A stretch of 64,000 nucleotides of DNA. It comes from Bacteroidales bacterium. Lineage in GTDB: Bacteria; Bacteroidota; Bacteroidia; Bacteroidales; UBA932. A program made the translations under genes and the position numbers. Below are positions 26,628-36,322 of the stretch, one piece after another (positions within the stretch are counted from its first letter, which is position 1; the number at the start of each line of letters is the position of its first letter). Below the pieces are notes generated by a model. That model did not search any database, had not been told where the DNA came from, and worked only from the letters and a program-made list of their open reading frames with translations. The DNA lies in contig JAFYYM010000090.1 in NCBI GenBank assembly GCA_017557535.1, positions 1-64,000 on the forward strand, given 5' to 3'.

Positions 26628-27604
26628 ACTACTACTTCATCAACCATTTTACTCTTTCTTGCCTCTTTCTCCATAGTGTCAACCATTTGGAAAGAATATG
26701 AGAATTGAGCCCCATACAGGATGACAAGCCACCCGAACCTCAGCCACATCATGAATAGAGGCAAGGCGGCTACCGCACCGTAAACGGCGTTTATGCTTGT
26801 GACTAGAACCTGGGTCTCAAGGTACAGGTACTGCAAGATTGTGAAAGCGATTCCAGCCCACAAAGCGGCCTTCAAGGCGAAACGATACTCCACATATGTG
26901 GCTGGAATGAATTTGTACATGGCCGAGAGGGTCATCACGGCTATGGCGCCGAAGACAACCCAACTGAGGAATGACTTTATCTTATCAGTGACACCGATAG
27001 AGTTGGGGATAAGGTCAAGCACATGTGAATACACGACAGTCCCGGCAAAGAATATCAATACGACAAACGGGATGAGTATCATGATAATGATATCCATCCC
27101 GTAGCTTTTGAGAGCCCTTCTTTTAGGTTTGCGTACGTGCCAGACATTATTGAAAACCTTCTCAACGCGGTTCATCATCCAGATTACGAGCCAAACGAAG
27201 GATAGGGCAGTGATAATGCCGAAAACACCCGATTTTGAGGCATGGATGATATTGGAGGCGGCGTTCATCAGAGTGTCGATCACAGTCTGGTTGATGTCAG
27301 CCGAGTACAACGCTTCCCTCAGCACATGCTCAAGTCCGAAACCACTTGTGACCGCGAAACAGACCGCGACCAGGGGAACAACTGCGAGAGTGCAGAAATA
27401 ACTCAACGCCACGGATTGGAATCCAATCTTCTCATCCGCGAAATTCTTGATAGCATCAGTGACGACTTTAAGGTCCGTGATAAACCTGGCCCGAGCCTTG
27501 GAGAACTCGTCTATATTGAATTGCCAAATGTCGTGGCTGATGAATTTGCTCAGCCACCTGAAATAGGTCTTGACCTTGTATATGATATCGCCCAGCCAGC
27601 TCAT
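26624..27604 (-). CDS. YihY/BrkB-family inner membrane protein
   Basis: A 326-aa integral membrane protein with about six hydrophobic segments, matching the YihY/BrkB family once misnamed ribonuclease BN. Family hallmarks visible include SVALSYFCTLAVVPLVAVCFA and the mid-protein VWMMNRVEKVFNNVWHV region. Transport or envelope roles have been suggested but function is unproven. It starts 8 bp after ligA and overlaps relA/spoT by ATGA. Confidence 0.85.
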   Translation of the reverse strand: MSWLGDIIYKVKTYFRWLSKFISHDIWQFNIDEFSKARARFITDLKVVTDAIKNFADEKIGFQSVALSYFCTLAVVPLVAVCFAVTSGFGLEHVLREALYSADINQTVIDTLMNAASNIIHASKSGVFGIITALSFVWLVIWMMNRVEKVFNNVWHVRKPKRRALKSYGMDIIIMILIPFVVLIFFAGTVVYSHVLDLIPNSIGVTDKIKSFLSWVVFGAIAVMTLSAMYKFIPATYVEYRFALKAALWAGIAFTILQYLYLETQVLVTSINAVYGAVAALPLFMMWLRFGWLVILYGAQFSYSFQMVDTMEKEARKSKMVDEVVV

Positions 27605-27612
27605 AAACCGAA

Positions 27613-29661
27613 TCAGAATAAAGTAGGTTCCATAATCTCAGCATCTCCGGTTTCCGACTCCCCGGTGGGAATCATCCCCAAGAACTCATCCTCGCCGATT
27701 ATCTTGACCCCAAGTTCCTCGGCTTTCCGGATTTTCTCAGGTCCAGGTTTGCTCCCGGCCAGAAGGAAGTCGGTTTTCCCGCTGACAGACGAGCTGTTCT
27801 TTCCACCATTGGCTTCAATAAGCCGCTTCATCTCGTCCCTGGATATGGAAAAATTGCCTGAGATCACGATAGTCTTTCCAGAAAGGGCCGTAGACGAGGC
27901 TGACACCTCTTCAGCAGAGAATCTCAAGCCCGCTTCTTTAAGCCTGGATATCTCATCAATATGCCTGGGATCACTGAAATAGTCATGGACACTTTTAGCT
28001 ATAACATCTCCTATATCCTTGACTTCCAGTAGTTTCTCCTCAGATGCCGCAGCTATGGAGTCAATATCGCCGAATGACCTGGCCAGCTCTTTGGCGGTCG
28101 TCTCTCCGACGTAGCGTATCCCTAGAGCGAAAAGTACCCTTTCGAATGGGACGGACCTTGACTCGGCCAGACTCGAGAGGAAGCGCTCAGCGCTCCTGTC
28201 TTTCCACCCTTCAAGCATCAATAAATCCCTTTTTCCGAGGGTATAGAAATCAGCGGGAGTCTTTACCAGACCCAAGTTGTACATCTGCTCGACAGTCGCT
28301 TCGCCGGCAAGCACATTCATCGCCTTCCTGCCCAGGAAATGCTCAAGCTTACCCTTGATCTGCGTGGGACAGCCATCCGTGTTAGGACAGAACCATTTCG
28401 CCTCATTTCCGTCTTTGACAAGTGGGGTGCCGCAATCCGGACATACGGTCGGGAAAGTGGGCTTGACAGCGTCGGAGGGACGCCTGGACATGTCCACGTC
28501 AATTATCTTCGGTATGATCTCACCGCCTTTAATCACTTTCACCCAGTCCCCGACACGGACATCCATCTGTGACATGAAATCCTCGTTGTTCAGAGTGGCT
28601 CTTTTCACAACGGTTCCGGCAAGCTGGACAGGGGAGAGATTGGCTACAGGAGTCACGGCTCCCGTTCTGCCCACCTGATAATCAATCGAAACCAGACGTG
28701 TAAGAGCTTCCTCCGCCTGGAACTTGAAAGCCACTGCCCACCTGGGAGATTTGGCGGTGTATCCGAGAGTGTTCTGGTAGTCGAGCTCGTTTATCTTGAT
28801 CACTATGCCGTCAGTCGCGAATGGTAGGTAACGCCTCTGCTTGTCCCAGTATGAGATGTATTCCTCTATCTCGCCAATTCCTTTGACGGTGCGACGCTCC
28901 GATGATACCGGAAGTCCCCATGAGGCGGCGGCGTCAAGTGCCTCCGAATGGGTGGCAAAAGCGACACTCTGGGCTGGAATATGGTACAGAGTACACATCA
29001 GGCCACGTTTAGCGACCACCTTTGGATCCTGGAGCTTCAAAGAGCCTGAGGCTGCGTTTCTCGGATTGGCGAAAGGCTGGTCCTCATTCTCTATCCGCTC
29101 ACGGTTCAGGCGGTCGAATGACTCATAAGGCATCAGGATCTCACCGCGGATCTCAAATTCATCCGGCCATCCGGTCCCTTTCAGTGAGAGCGGGACATTG
29201 GAAATCATCCTCACATTCGCGGTCACATCATCACCAACGACTCCATCACCTCTGGTCAACGCCCTGAAAAGCTTGCCTTTACGATATGTCAGGCAAATAG
29301 CTGTGCCATCGAATTTCAACTCGCAGGAATATGTAAACCCTACCTCGCCGAGCTCTTTCTCCGCCCTTTTGACGAAATCCTCTATCTCCCCGATATTGTA
29401 TGTGTTACCCAAGGAGAGCATAGGGTACTTATGTGGATGTTGGGCAAAACCTTTCTCAAGGTCGCTGCCCACCTTCTGGGTAGGGGAGTCAGGAGTCCTC
29501 AGGTCAGGAAACGCAGCCTCCAGATCCTCCAGCTCACGCATCAAGTGGTCATATTCGAAATCGCTCATAGTCGGAGCGTTATCGACATAGTACCTCCTGC
29601 TGTTGATCCACAGGGTCTCTCTCAATTCGAGCACTCTCTTTTCTGCCTGGTTGCGATCCAT
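27613..29661 (-). CDS. ligA: NAD-dependent DNA ligase LigA
   Basis: Seals Okazaki fragments and repair nicks using NAD+. The 682-aa protein has the Ia and adenylation domains with active-site Lys116 in ELKFDG, an OB fold, a four-Cys zinc finger (CPDC and CPNTDGC, about 415-437), helix-hairpin-helix repeats and a C-terminal BRCT domain (about 598-670). Normal length. First gene of a six-gene minus-strand unit running to ispG. Confidence 0.98.
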   Translation of the reverse strand: MDRNQAEKRVLELRETLWINSRRYYVDNAPTMSDFEYDHLMRELEDLEAAFPDLRTPDSPTQKVGSDLEKGFAQHPHKYPMLSLGNTYNIGEIEDFVKRAEKELGEVGFTYSCELKFDGTAICLTYRKGKLFRALTRGDGVVGDDVTANVRMISNVPLSLKGTGWPDEFEIRGEILMPYESFDRLNRERIENEDQPFANPRNAASGSLKLQDPKVVAKRGLMCTLYHIPAQSVAFATHSEALDAAASWGLPVSSERRTVKGIGEIEEYISYWDKQRRYLPFATDGIVIKINELDYQNTLGYTAKSPRWAVAFKFQAEEALTRLVSIDYQVGRTGAVTPVANLSPVQLAGTVVKRATLNNEDFMSQMDVRVGDWVKVIKGGEIIPKIIDVDMSRRPSDAVKPTFPTVCPDCGTPLVKDGNEAKWFCPNTDGCPTQIKGKLEHFLGRKAMNVLAGEATVEQMYNLGLVKTPADFYTLGKRDLLMLEGWKDRSAERFLSSLAESRSVPFERVLFALGIRYVGETTAKELARSFGDIDSIAAASEEKLLEVKDIGDVIAKSVHDYFSDPRHIDEISRLKEAGLRFSAEEVSASSTALSGKTIVISGNFSISRDEMKRLIEANGGKNSSSVSGKTDFLLAGSKPGPEKIRKAEELGVKIIGEDEFLGMIPTGESETGDAEIMEPTLF

Positions 29662-29685
29662 CTCAGATAGTGACCTTAAAGATTA

Positions 29686-29693
29686 CAAATTTA
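29686..29693 (-). promoter_or_regulatory. Candidate ligA-operon -7 box (TAAATTTG)
   Basis: Exact TAnnTTTG match on the minus strand, 24 nt upstream of the ligA ATG; it would drive the six-gene unit down to ispG. Confidence 0.5.
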
Positions 29694-29725
29694 ACGAAAA
29701 TTGCCGATAATTTCCAGAAATGGAT

Positions 29726-29733
29726 TAAATTTG
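29726..29733 (+). promoter_or_regulatory. Candidate PPi-PFK -7 box (TAAATTTG)
   Basis: Exact TAnnTTTG match 46 nt upstream of the phosphofructokinase ATG, with a TTG at 29701-29703 (22-bp spacing). Confidence 0.5.
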
Positions 29734-29779
29734 TGTCCCCGGTAATGGACTGATTATTTGTTCAACATCAATTGATATC

Positions 29780-31009
29780 ATGAAAGATTCCATCATTATC
29801 CTCTGCGGCGGCGGCCCCGCCCCTGGAATGAACACTGTCGTGTTCTCGGTCGCCAAGACTTTCCTCTCAAACGGCTACAGGGTTATCGGACTTCACGAAG
29901 GCTATAGCGGCCTGTTCAACAAGACCCCCCGTACCGAGGACATAGATTTCTTCAAGGCTGACGCTTATTTCAACAGGGGAGGATCCTATCTCCAGATGAG
30001 CCGTTTCAAGCCCACAGACGAGGATTTTGAGAAGAATTTCAACCTTCCTCTTTTCCAGGACAACAATGTCAAACTTCTTGTGACCGTAGGTGGCGACGAC
30101 ACCGCCTCCACCGCCAACAGGATTGCCAAGTTCCTTCAGGCTAAGAACTATCCGATCCATAACATCCACGTTCCCAAGACCATCGATAATGACCTTCCTC
30201 TTCCGGACAACGCCCCCACTTTCGGATTCAATTCCGCTAAAGACGAGGGAGCCCATATCGCCCGCACTGTCTATGAGGATGCCCGCACCTCCGGAACATG
30301 GCTTCTCATCTCCGCCATGGGTCGTTCCGCCGGACACCTCGCTCTGGGAATAGGTGAGGCCACCCATTGCTCGATGACCATCATCCCCGAGATGTTCAAC
30401 AAGACCACCATCTCTGTTGACAAGATCATCAATCTCACCATCTCAGCCATCCTGAAGAGGAAACTCCTCGGCATCCGTTACGGTACCGTTGTAGTCGCTG
30501 AGGGTGTTTTCCACGATCTCGATCCTGAGGACATCAAGGCCACGGGTGTACATATGACGTATGACGAGCACGGTCACCCTGAGCTCGGAAAGATCAGCAA
30601 GGCTGTCCTTTTCAATGACATCCTCGAGAAAGAGTTCAAGAAGATCGGACTCAAGATCAAGACACGTCCTGTCGAGATCGGTTACGACGTCCGCTGCCAG
30701 GATCCTGTCGCATACGACCTCTCATACTGCACCGAGCTCGCCATGGGTGTTTATGAGCTTTACAAGAATGGAGAGACCGGCTGCATGGTCTACGTCGACA
30801 AGGATGGCAATCCCAAGCCCCTCTACCTCAAGGATCTCCAGAACGCTGAAGGCAAGATTCCTCCGCGCAGGGTCAACATTGACGGTGGTCTGGCCAGGAA
30901 CTATTACGGGAATATCTGCCACTACATCACTCCCGCTGACTACGAGGCCGCCAAGGCTCTTGTCGCCAACCCTGAGGAGTATGATTTCAAGAAGATCTTA
31001 AACTGGTAG
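29780..31009 (+). CDS. pfp: Diphosphate--fructose-6-phosphate 1-phosphotransferase (PPi-PFK)
   Basis: Reversible glycolytic enzyme using pyrophosphate instead of ATP. The 409 aa show the phosphofructokinase fold: CGGGPAPGMN near the N-terminus, GGDDT (104-108) and the catalytic PKTIDND (132-138). Asp at the second position of GGDD is the known mark of PPi dependence, replacing the Gly of ATP enzymes. Codons look strongly biased (CTC, ATC, AAG, GAG), consistent with high expression. The 3' end overlaps the convergent GH13 gene by 12 nt. Confidence 0.93.
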   Translation: MKDSIIILCGGGPAPGMNTVVFSVAKTFLSNGYRVIGLHEGYSGLFNKTPRTEDIDFFKADAYFNRGGSYLQMSRFKPTDEDFEKNFNLPLFQDNNVKLLVTVGGDDTASTANRIAKFLQAKNYPIHNIHVPKTIDNDLPLPDNAPTFGFNSAKDEGAHIARTVYEDARTSGTWLLISAMGRSAGHLALGIGEATHCSMTIIPEMFNKTTISVDKIINLTISAILKRKLLGIRYGTVVVAEGVFHDLDPEDIKATGVHMTYDEHGHPELGKISKAVLFNDILEKEFKKIGLKIKTRPVEIGYDVRCQDPVAYDLSYCTELAMGVYELYKNGETGCMVYVDKDGNPKPLYLKDLQNAEGKIPPRRVNIDGGLARNYYGNICHYITPADYEAAKALVANPEEYDFKKILNW

Positions 31010-32566
31010 TACAGAATAACCGAATCCTTTCACGGAGACGCTCATCTCGAGTGTCTCCGTTTTGTTAATCCCCATATAATCAAAAGCTTCCGCGGGGATT
31101 CTAAGATTCACGGGACGGTCCATGCCTGAAAAGTCGCAGACGATCAGTACCGCTTTCCCTTCGCCTCCCCGGAGGAATGCGAAAGTATGGTCCGGATCAA
31201 ATCCCTGAGTCTCGGAATTACAGTAGCACAGGTCGTATGTCTTTCCCTCATCAATCACAGGATCCGAGATGAGGGAGAGGGTCACTTTGTAGAGACGCAA
31301 AGTATCCTTCTCGCTTTTATTCAGTCCTTTACCGCTATGGATGTGATCATAAAGCCGCCTGAGTGATCCGACGCTCCACCAGTCGAAGATGGTTGTGCGT
31401 CCATCAAGACCACTGAATCCTTCAGCGTCCATGCCTCGCTCACCGACTTCCTGGCCGGAATAAATCATATATGCTGAGTTATTGAGCAGGAGCCCCACAC
31501 ACAAGGAGGATGCGGCCTTTAAAGGGTTTCCGCCGAAAAAGTCAGAAGAGAAACGAGTCTCGTCATGGTTCTCGAGGAAATTCAACATCCGGGGCTGCAT
31601 ATCACCCAGGGACTGCCAATTCCAAGTGATCCCTTTGGAGGTACCACCATCTGTGACAATAGTGCGTAAAGTATCGTATAGACCCGATTTATCATACAAG
31701 TAGTCAAACCCAACCTCGTCTATATACAACCGGTAGAGTTCTTTCTGGTAAACTTCCGCGATGAATATCACCTCGGGGAATTCATCTTTGATCCTACTTA
31801 TAAGCCATTTCATAAACTGCCACGGTACCATCTCCACCATGTCGCACCTGAAACCATCCACACCTTTCAAGCACCAGTGGCGCACTATCTCAAGCATTCT
31901 GTCCCAAGTACGGGTGTGGAAGTCGCAATAGTTGATCCTGACAGTCTCATACCAGTCATTAATGCCCGGGGAAGGGGAGAAACAGTTCCCTGACGCCTTC
32001 GCCGGATTCTCGTAGTATCTTCCGCCAGCAGGAAGGGACAGACGCTGCCCAGGGTAGTAATAAAAGTCATTTTCCGGAGACCAATGCAGAGTCACATCAT
32101 CCGACTTGCCAAGCACCCCCTCAGCGGCTTCATGAACAAGCCCGACCTTGCCGTAATCACGGGAAACATGATTAGGCACAAAGTCCAGAATCGCCTTCAG
32201 ACCAGCATCATGAGTTCGCTTCAACAAAGACTCGAATTCTGACATCCTATTTGCAGGATTATCAGCAAGATAAGGATTGACGTCAAAATAATCTGTGATG
32301 GCGTATGGGGAGCCGGCCAAGCCTTTAACGATGGACGGATCAGAAGCGCCGCAGCCTTCAAAAGCCACAGTCGTCGCATGACGGGGGAGACCTGTGTACC
32401 AGACATGAGTAACCTTCAATTCATCCCTAAGCCAGTTGAAAGTCCGACCGTCGATCGAACTGAATTTGCCACTTCCATTGACCTCGATGCCACCTCCTGG
32501 CACGGGATTATCCACAAGATTTCCCCACAACCTCGGAAGTATCTGATATACAATGACTTTCCCCAT
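30998..32566 (-). CDS. GH13 alpha-amylase-family glycoside hydrolase
   Basis: A 522-aa (beta/alpha)8 enzyme acting on alpha-glucans. GH13 regions are visible: DFVPNHVS (region I, 128-135), GFRCDMVE with nucleophile Asp242, FIAEVY with acid Glu271, and ENHDE with Asp335. It has no signal peptide, so it is probably cytosolic, acting on glycogen or imported maltooligosaccharides. The C-terminal domain is short. Last gene of the trmH-like/PPDK_N/GH13 unit, 4 bp after the PPDK_N gene. Exact substrate cannot be told from sequence. Confidence 0.9.
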   Translation of the reverse strand: MGKVIVYQILPRLWGNLVDNPVPGGGIEVNGSGKFSSIDGRTFNWLRDELKVTHVWYTGLPRHATTVAFEGCGASDPSIVKGLAGSPYAITDYFDVNPYLADNPANRMSEFESLLKRTHDAGLKAILDFVPNHVSRDYGKVGLVHEAAEGVLGKSDDVTLHWSPENDFYYYPGQRLSLPAGGRYYENPAKASGNCFSPSPGINDWYETVRINYCDFHTRTWDRMLEIVRHWCLKGVDGFRCDMVEMVPWQFMKWLISRIKDEFPEVIFIAEVYQKELYRLYIDEVGFDYLYDKSGLYDTLRTIVTDGGTSKGITWNWQSLGDMQPRMLNFLENHDETRFSSDFFGGNPLKAASSLCVGLLLNNSAYMIYSGQEVGERGMDAEGFSGLDGRTTIFDWWSVGSLRRLYDHIHSGKGLNKSEKDTLRLYKVTLSLISDPVIDEGKTYDLCYCNSETQGFDPDHTFAFLRGGEGKAVLIVCDFSGMDRPVNLRIPAEAFDYMGINKTETLEMSVSVKGFGYSVLPV

Positions 32567-32570
32567 ATTG

Positions 32571-35498
32571 TCAGAATCCGATGACAGCCTTGCCGGTGTT
32601 CCTGTCTATGAAGCCTGTCAGACCGTCAACTCTGTAGACTTTGGCGTATTTCCCGTCGAACACCACCTCAAGTGACTCGAATGCCTCGAAATCAATATTC
32701 CCTGATCCGGCATATTCATCGACCGACAGGTAACCGACCCCAAGTGAGGTTATGTTCTGGAAGAAATGCGTCCCTTGGCTAGGCTCAATCCTGAAGCCAT
32801 CCATGCCGTACTCGACAACCATCCTGGCGGCAGAGATGTCCGTCCAGTTCACAGGCACCCCGAGAGTAGGGATTGATGAACCCCAACGTCCCGGGCCTAT
32901 CAGGAAATATGTCTGGTTGGCGGCTGTCATGCGGCTGTTGATCTCTGAGATCTCTTGTGCCATTTCCTCCGTTCTCATCTTATCGAACACTCCGGGGAGT
33001 ATAGCGACTATATGGGAGGATTCATTGAAAAGGCCATTGCCGAGCGCCTGGACGCTGTTAACCAGCTCATGAGGAAGACTGACGGCTGATTCACCGGACT
33101 GGCCTGGCTGATACATTGACATATCAGAAACCGGCCTGACCTGGAGAAGTTCCAGAACCGCCTCGGTCCCTTGGGATCCAGGCACGGGATCGAGAGCGAA
33201 CTCAATCTCAACCTCTGACATAAGTTCACTCTTACATATCTCCAGAATATCAGAAATGGCTTTAGCGAGAGGGAATCGGTCGTATTGGAATATACCGTCA
33301 AACGACACGACTCGCGGCCCTCTTACCATGATCCCGGGCCTCATCATGTCATCCTGCGGGACATAAGTCGAGACAACGATCTCCGGCCTGTCAAAGTGTT
33401 CCAATGCCTCAGTGACAGGAATTCTGCGGAGGTTGACGCCATCATTCTTGGATATCTTGAAAGCTCCTGGCCTCGTGTCCATGACATACATCTCCGACTG
33501 GGTGTCACGCATGGCCAAGGAAGGGGAGGACAACTGCAGTATCTTCTTGGCCGACTTTGGATTGACCCTGAGCGACCTGCCGCCGTCAACAACTGTCTTA
33601 CCAAGACCGAACGCCACATTCATGACCCCGTCAGTGGCCTTCTCATTGCCGATAGGATAGGCGTTGAGCGACCGGGCGACACCCGACAGCATCGGATAGT
33701 AGTCATCACCGTGCCTGGTACCGCAGATACTTTGGATAATGATGGCCATTTTCTCCTCACCGATCAGATTGCCACTGGCTTGGATATATGCTCGGCTCCC
33801 GGCGAAATACGTCGAGGCGTACACGCTTTTAATGGCTTTCGTGATTTCCCTGAGCATCCTGTCTTTATTTTCGACAAGAGGGCACATATAAGTCGAGTAT
33901 ACTCCAGCAAATGGCTGGTAATCACTGTCTTCCAGTTTAGAACTCGACCTCACGGCCACGGGGCTGTCAACAGTGGCGACAAATGCCTTCAGATCATCGA
34001 GCAAGCCTGCGGGCAGAATAGAAGCTACAAACTCGGAGAGGATCTCATCGTCGGACAATTCCGAGTCTATCACATGTTGCAAGCCATTTTCGAGTATAAA
34101 ACGGTCGAACCAATCCGTAGTGACCACGACCGTACGGGGGATTGACACAGTCATGTCCGGATACTTGTCGGACAAGGAATACTTCATCACAAGATGGTTC
34201 AGGAAAGCCAAGCCCCTGGCCTTGCCACCCAACGAGCCTTCTCCGGTCCTCGCGAACCAGAAATAATCCTGGTATGTCTCTTCCTTGAAATCCGCTATCA
34301 CCCCCTGGCCGATCATCCTGTGGTACCGGCCTATCTGATCCATAAGGAATTCCCTGAATTCTGTGGCGTCAGTGTGATGCTCAGCCTTAAAGGTTCCCGC
34401 AAGCATAAACAGCCCCCTGGCATAAAGCCACTTAGAGAACATGTTCCTGGATGTGTTGCTCACCAGAATCTCATCCGGAACCCCACCGATTATCTTCCCG
34501 AGCTCGGTGAGGCTTGATGCCCTGCCGTACTCAGTACCACCGGCATCCTTGAAAACGAAATCCCCGAATCCGAACTCCTCCTTGAGATAGTCGCCAAGTT
34601 GCATGAACAGGGTCCTGGAGAATTTCCTGAGAAAACCCACACCAAGTTCTTCGGCGACTTTCGCTATACTTCCTTGTGAGGACTGGAGGAGGATAGGCAT
34701 GAGGGGGTCATATTCCCGGATGATCCGGACCAGGTCCAAGCCGGCGTCAAGCTTCTCAGACTTCACCTTGTCGCCTTTATGTATCACCATTCCCACATCG
34801 GAAATGACACCCATCAGGTTATCCTTATATTTCTGGAAGTAGGCGTAGGCGTCCTCATAACAAGTGGCCAACAGGATTTTCGGCCTGGAACGCTTCCTGT
34901 ACTTTTTCTGGTCGTCGTTAAGGAACTCGGTCAGGAATTCCCGGCTTTGAGTGATCAGAAGCTTGTACAGCTCAGGCAGATACGTGGAATAATAGCGCAC
35001 CGAGTCCTCCACGAGGAGAATCACCCTCACACCGACCTCGAACACATCGTTATCAGCGTTGGCTGAATCCTCGATAAGCTTGACTATAGCCAGAATGAGA
35101 TCAGCGTTCCCATGCCAACTGAAAACGAAATCGATTCCGGAGCGGTCATTCTCGAAAATCCGCTGCCTCACCGCTTTCGAATAGTGGATCAGCATAACGA
35201 ACGGGATGTTGGAACCATTCTTCCGAAGATCCGCCGCAAACTCGAAAACGTCCTTATCCCTGTCGTTGTACATGCAGATGATCATGTCTATCTCCATGTC
35301 GGCTCCAAGTATCCCGGCCGCCTCCTGAGAGGAATTCGCCCACACGAAAGTCGGGGGATTGCTGAGGTTCAGCTCACGGTATTCACTAACGAGCTGTCTC
35401 TCTACACGTCCGTCCTCCTCAAGGGTGAAAGCGTCGTAGTTGCTGCAGATCATCAGGATCCTCCTGATCCTTGAGCGCATTAAGGATTCCTCATTCAT
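32571..35498 (-). CDS. Receiver-domain plus PEP/pyruvate-binding (PPDK_N) protein, no swivel domain
   Basis: The ATG at 35498 (M-N-E-E-S-L), 4 bp after the upstream stop, gives 975 aa; an earlier in-frame start would lie inside the methylase gene. Residues 12-145 look like a degenerate response-regulator receiver. Residues 158-310 look like an intact one, with acidic VED (164-166), acceptor-position Asp234, Ser273/274 and Lys292. From about 423 (GGKARGLAFL) a PPDK_N ATP-grasp module follows, with VAVRSSSKLED (515-525) and FAGVYS. The phosphohistidine swivel motif (GGxTSHAA) and the TIM-barrel pyruvate domain are absent. It therefore cannot be a complete PEP synthase. Such proteins recur in Bacteroidales genomes; role unknown. 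Confidence 0.75.
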   Translation of the reverse strand: MNEESLMRSRIRRILMICSNYDAFTLEEDGRVERQLVSEYRELNLSNPPTFVWANSSQEAAGILGADMEIDMIICMYNDRDKDVFEFAADLRKNGSNIPFVMLIHYSKAVRQRIFENDRSGIDFVFSWHGNADLILAIVKLIEDSANADNDVFEVGVRVILLVEDSVRYYSTYLPELYKLLITQSREFLTEFLNDDQKKYRKRSRPKILLATCYEDAYAYFQKYKDNLMGVISDVGMVIHKGDKVKSEKLDAGLDLVRIIREYDPLMPILLQSSQGSIAKVAEELGVGFLRKFSRTLFMQLGDYLKEEFGFGDFVFKDAGGTEYGRASSLTELGKIIGGVPDEILVSNTSRNMFSKWLYARGLFMLAGTFKAEHHTDATEFREFLMDQIGRYHRMIGQGVIADFKEETYQDYFWFARTGEGSLGGKARGLAFLNHLVMKYSLSDKYPDMTVSIPRTVVVTTDWFDRFILENGLQHVIDSELSDDEILSEFVASILPAGLLDDLKAFVATVDSPVAVRSSSKLEDSDYQPFAGVYSTYMCPLVENKDRMLREITKAIKSVYASTYFAGSRAYIQASGNLIGEEKMAIIIQSICGTRHGDDYYPMLSGVARSLNAYPIGNEKATDGVMNVAFGLGKTVVDGGRSLRVNPKSAKKILQLSSPSLAMRDTQSEMYVMDTRPGAFKISKNDGVNLRRIPVTEALEHFDRPEIVVSTYVPQDDMMRPGIMVRGPRVVSFDGIFQYDRFPLAKAISDILEICKSELMSEVEIEFALDPVPGSQGTEAVLELLQVRPVSDMSMYQPGQSGESAVSLPHELVNSVQALGNGLFNESSHIVAILPGVFDKMRTEEMAQEISEINSRMTAANQTYFLIGPGRWGSSIPTLGVPVNWTDISAARMVVEYGMDGFRIEPSQGTHFFQNITSLGVGYLSVDEYAGSGNIDFEAFESLEVVFDGKYAKVYRVDGLTGFIDRNTGKAVIGF

Positions 35499-35502
35499 TG
35501 TG

Positions 35503-36264
35503 TCAGGCTTTTGGGGTTGTTCTGCGGCGGAATTCAGCCACGGTAACCGCAGTGGCAACCGCGGCATTGAGAGACTCTGAGCCTCTGTCATTCTCAGGAT
35601 ATGACGGGATGTACAGCCTGTCAGATATAGTGGCGGCAACTTCCCTCGAGATTCCGTTGGACTCGTTTCCTATGACTATCAGGGACTTGGTCTTATCCCC
35701 AATGTTAAGCTCCTTTGAATAAATATTCCCACCATCCAGGAATGTCCCGTAGGCGTCACCACCGGACAGAGTGACAAAGCGGCATAAACGGGAAATGTCG
35801 CAATAGTGGAATTTGACTCTGAATATGGCACCCATCGTGGCCTGGACGACTTTGGGGTTGAATATGTCCACAGTGTCCATGGACGCGAAGACGGCATCAA
35901 TACCAAACCAATCAGCTATCCTGATGATGGTGCCAAGATTGCCCGGATCCCTGATCCCGTCAAGCGCCAGGTAAAGGCCATTGTCGGGAAGGGAGAAATA
36001 CGACAAGTCCGCGATCTCGAGGTCTTTCGGCTTCCTGACCACTGCCAAGGCAGGAGAGGGGGAAGACAGCAAGGTCATCCTGGACATGGCTGTCACACCG
36101 ATCTCAGCGGCTCGATAGCACCTGAATATCTCAAACGAGGACCGGGTAGCCTCTTCGACCATTTTCTCACCTTCGACGACGAACATGCCGTTCGCGTCCC
36201 TGTTCTTCTTGAGCTCGAGCGACTTCACGAACTTGATCTCGTTGTTTGTGATGGGTATGCTCAT
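35503..36264 (-). CDS. TrmH/SpoU-family RNA 2'-O-methyltransferase
   Basis: SAM-dependent ribose methylase of the SPOUT class acting on tRNA or rRNA. The 253 aa contain an N-terminal RNA-binding domain (about 1-95) and the SpoU catalytic domain with ALDGIRDPGNLGTIIR (motif 1), VIGNESNGIS (motif 2) and SLNAAVATAV (motif 3), which form the trefoil knot. RlmB versus TrmH-like target specificity cannot be decided. First gene of a three-gene unit. Confidence 0.9.
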   Translation of the reverse strand: MSIPITNNEIKFVKSLELKKNRDANGMFVVEGEKMVEEATRSSFEIFRCYRAAEIGVTAMSRMTLLSSPSPALAVVRKPKDLEIADLSYFSLPDNGLYLALDGIRDPGNLGTIIRIADWFGIDAVFASMDTVDIFNPKVVQATMGAIFRVKFHYCDISRLCRFVTLSGGDAYGTFLDGGNIYSKELNIGDKTKSLIVIGNESNGISREVAATISDRLYIPSYPENDRGSESLNAAVATAVTVAEFRRRTTPKA

Positions 36265-36286
36265 AAATCAACCTTATGATGATTAA

Positions 36287-36294
36287 CAAATATA
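36287..36294 (-). promoter_or_regulatory. Candidate promoter box for methyltransferase unit (TATATTTG)
   Basis: Exact TAnnTTTG on the minus strand, 22 nt upstream of the methyltransferase ATG. It is divergent from the tamL box 13 bp away. Confidence 0.5.
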
Positions 36295-36307
36295 TTAATA
36301 TTCTTTT

Positions 36308-36315
36308 TATTTTTG
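36308..36315 (+). promoter_or_regulatory. Candidate tamL -7 box (TATTTTTG), near-leaderless
   Basis: Exact TAnnTTTG match ending only 7 nt before the tamL ATG at 36323. Transcription would begin within a few bases of the start codon. No later Met keeps the signal peptide, so the ATG is secure. Confidence 0.45.
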
Positions 36316-36322
36316 TGGAACC

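Noticed and set aside
25131-26708. Long (525-codon) open frame on the plus strand opposite relA/spoT
   Set aside because: The minus-strand RelA/SpoT has intact HD, synthetase, TGS and ACT motifs. The plus frame has no recognisable domain or promoter and reflects codon pattern. Similar antisense frames opposite carA (2011-2610), lptD and the Ig-like lipoprotein gene (23881-24879) are rejected for the same reason.
32571-35498. Calling the PPDK_N protein a PEP synthase
   Set aside because: The swivel phosphohistidine motif and the PEP/pyruvate TIM barrel are missing, and the N-terminus carries receiver domains.
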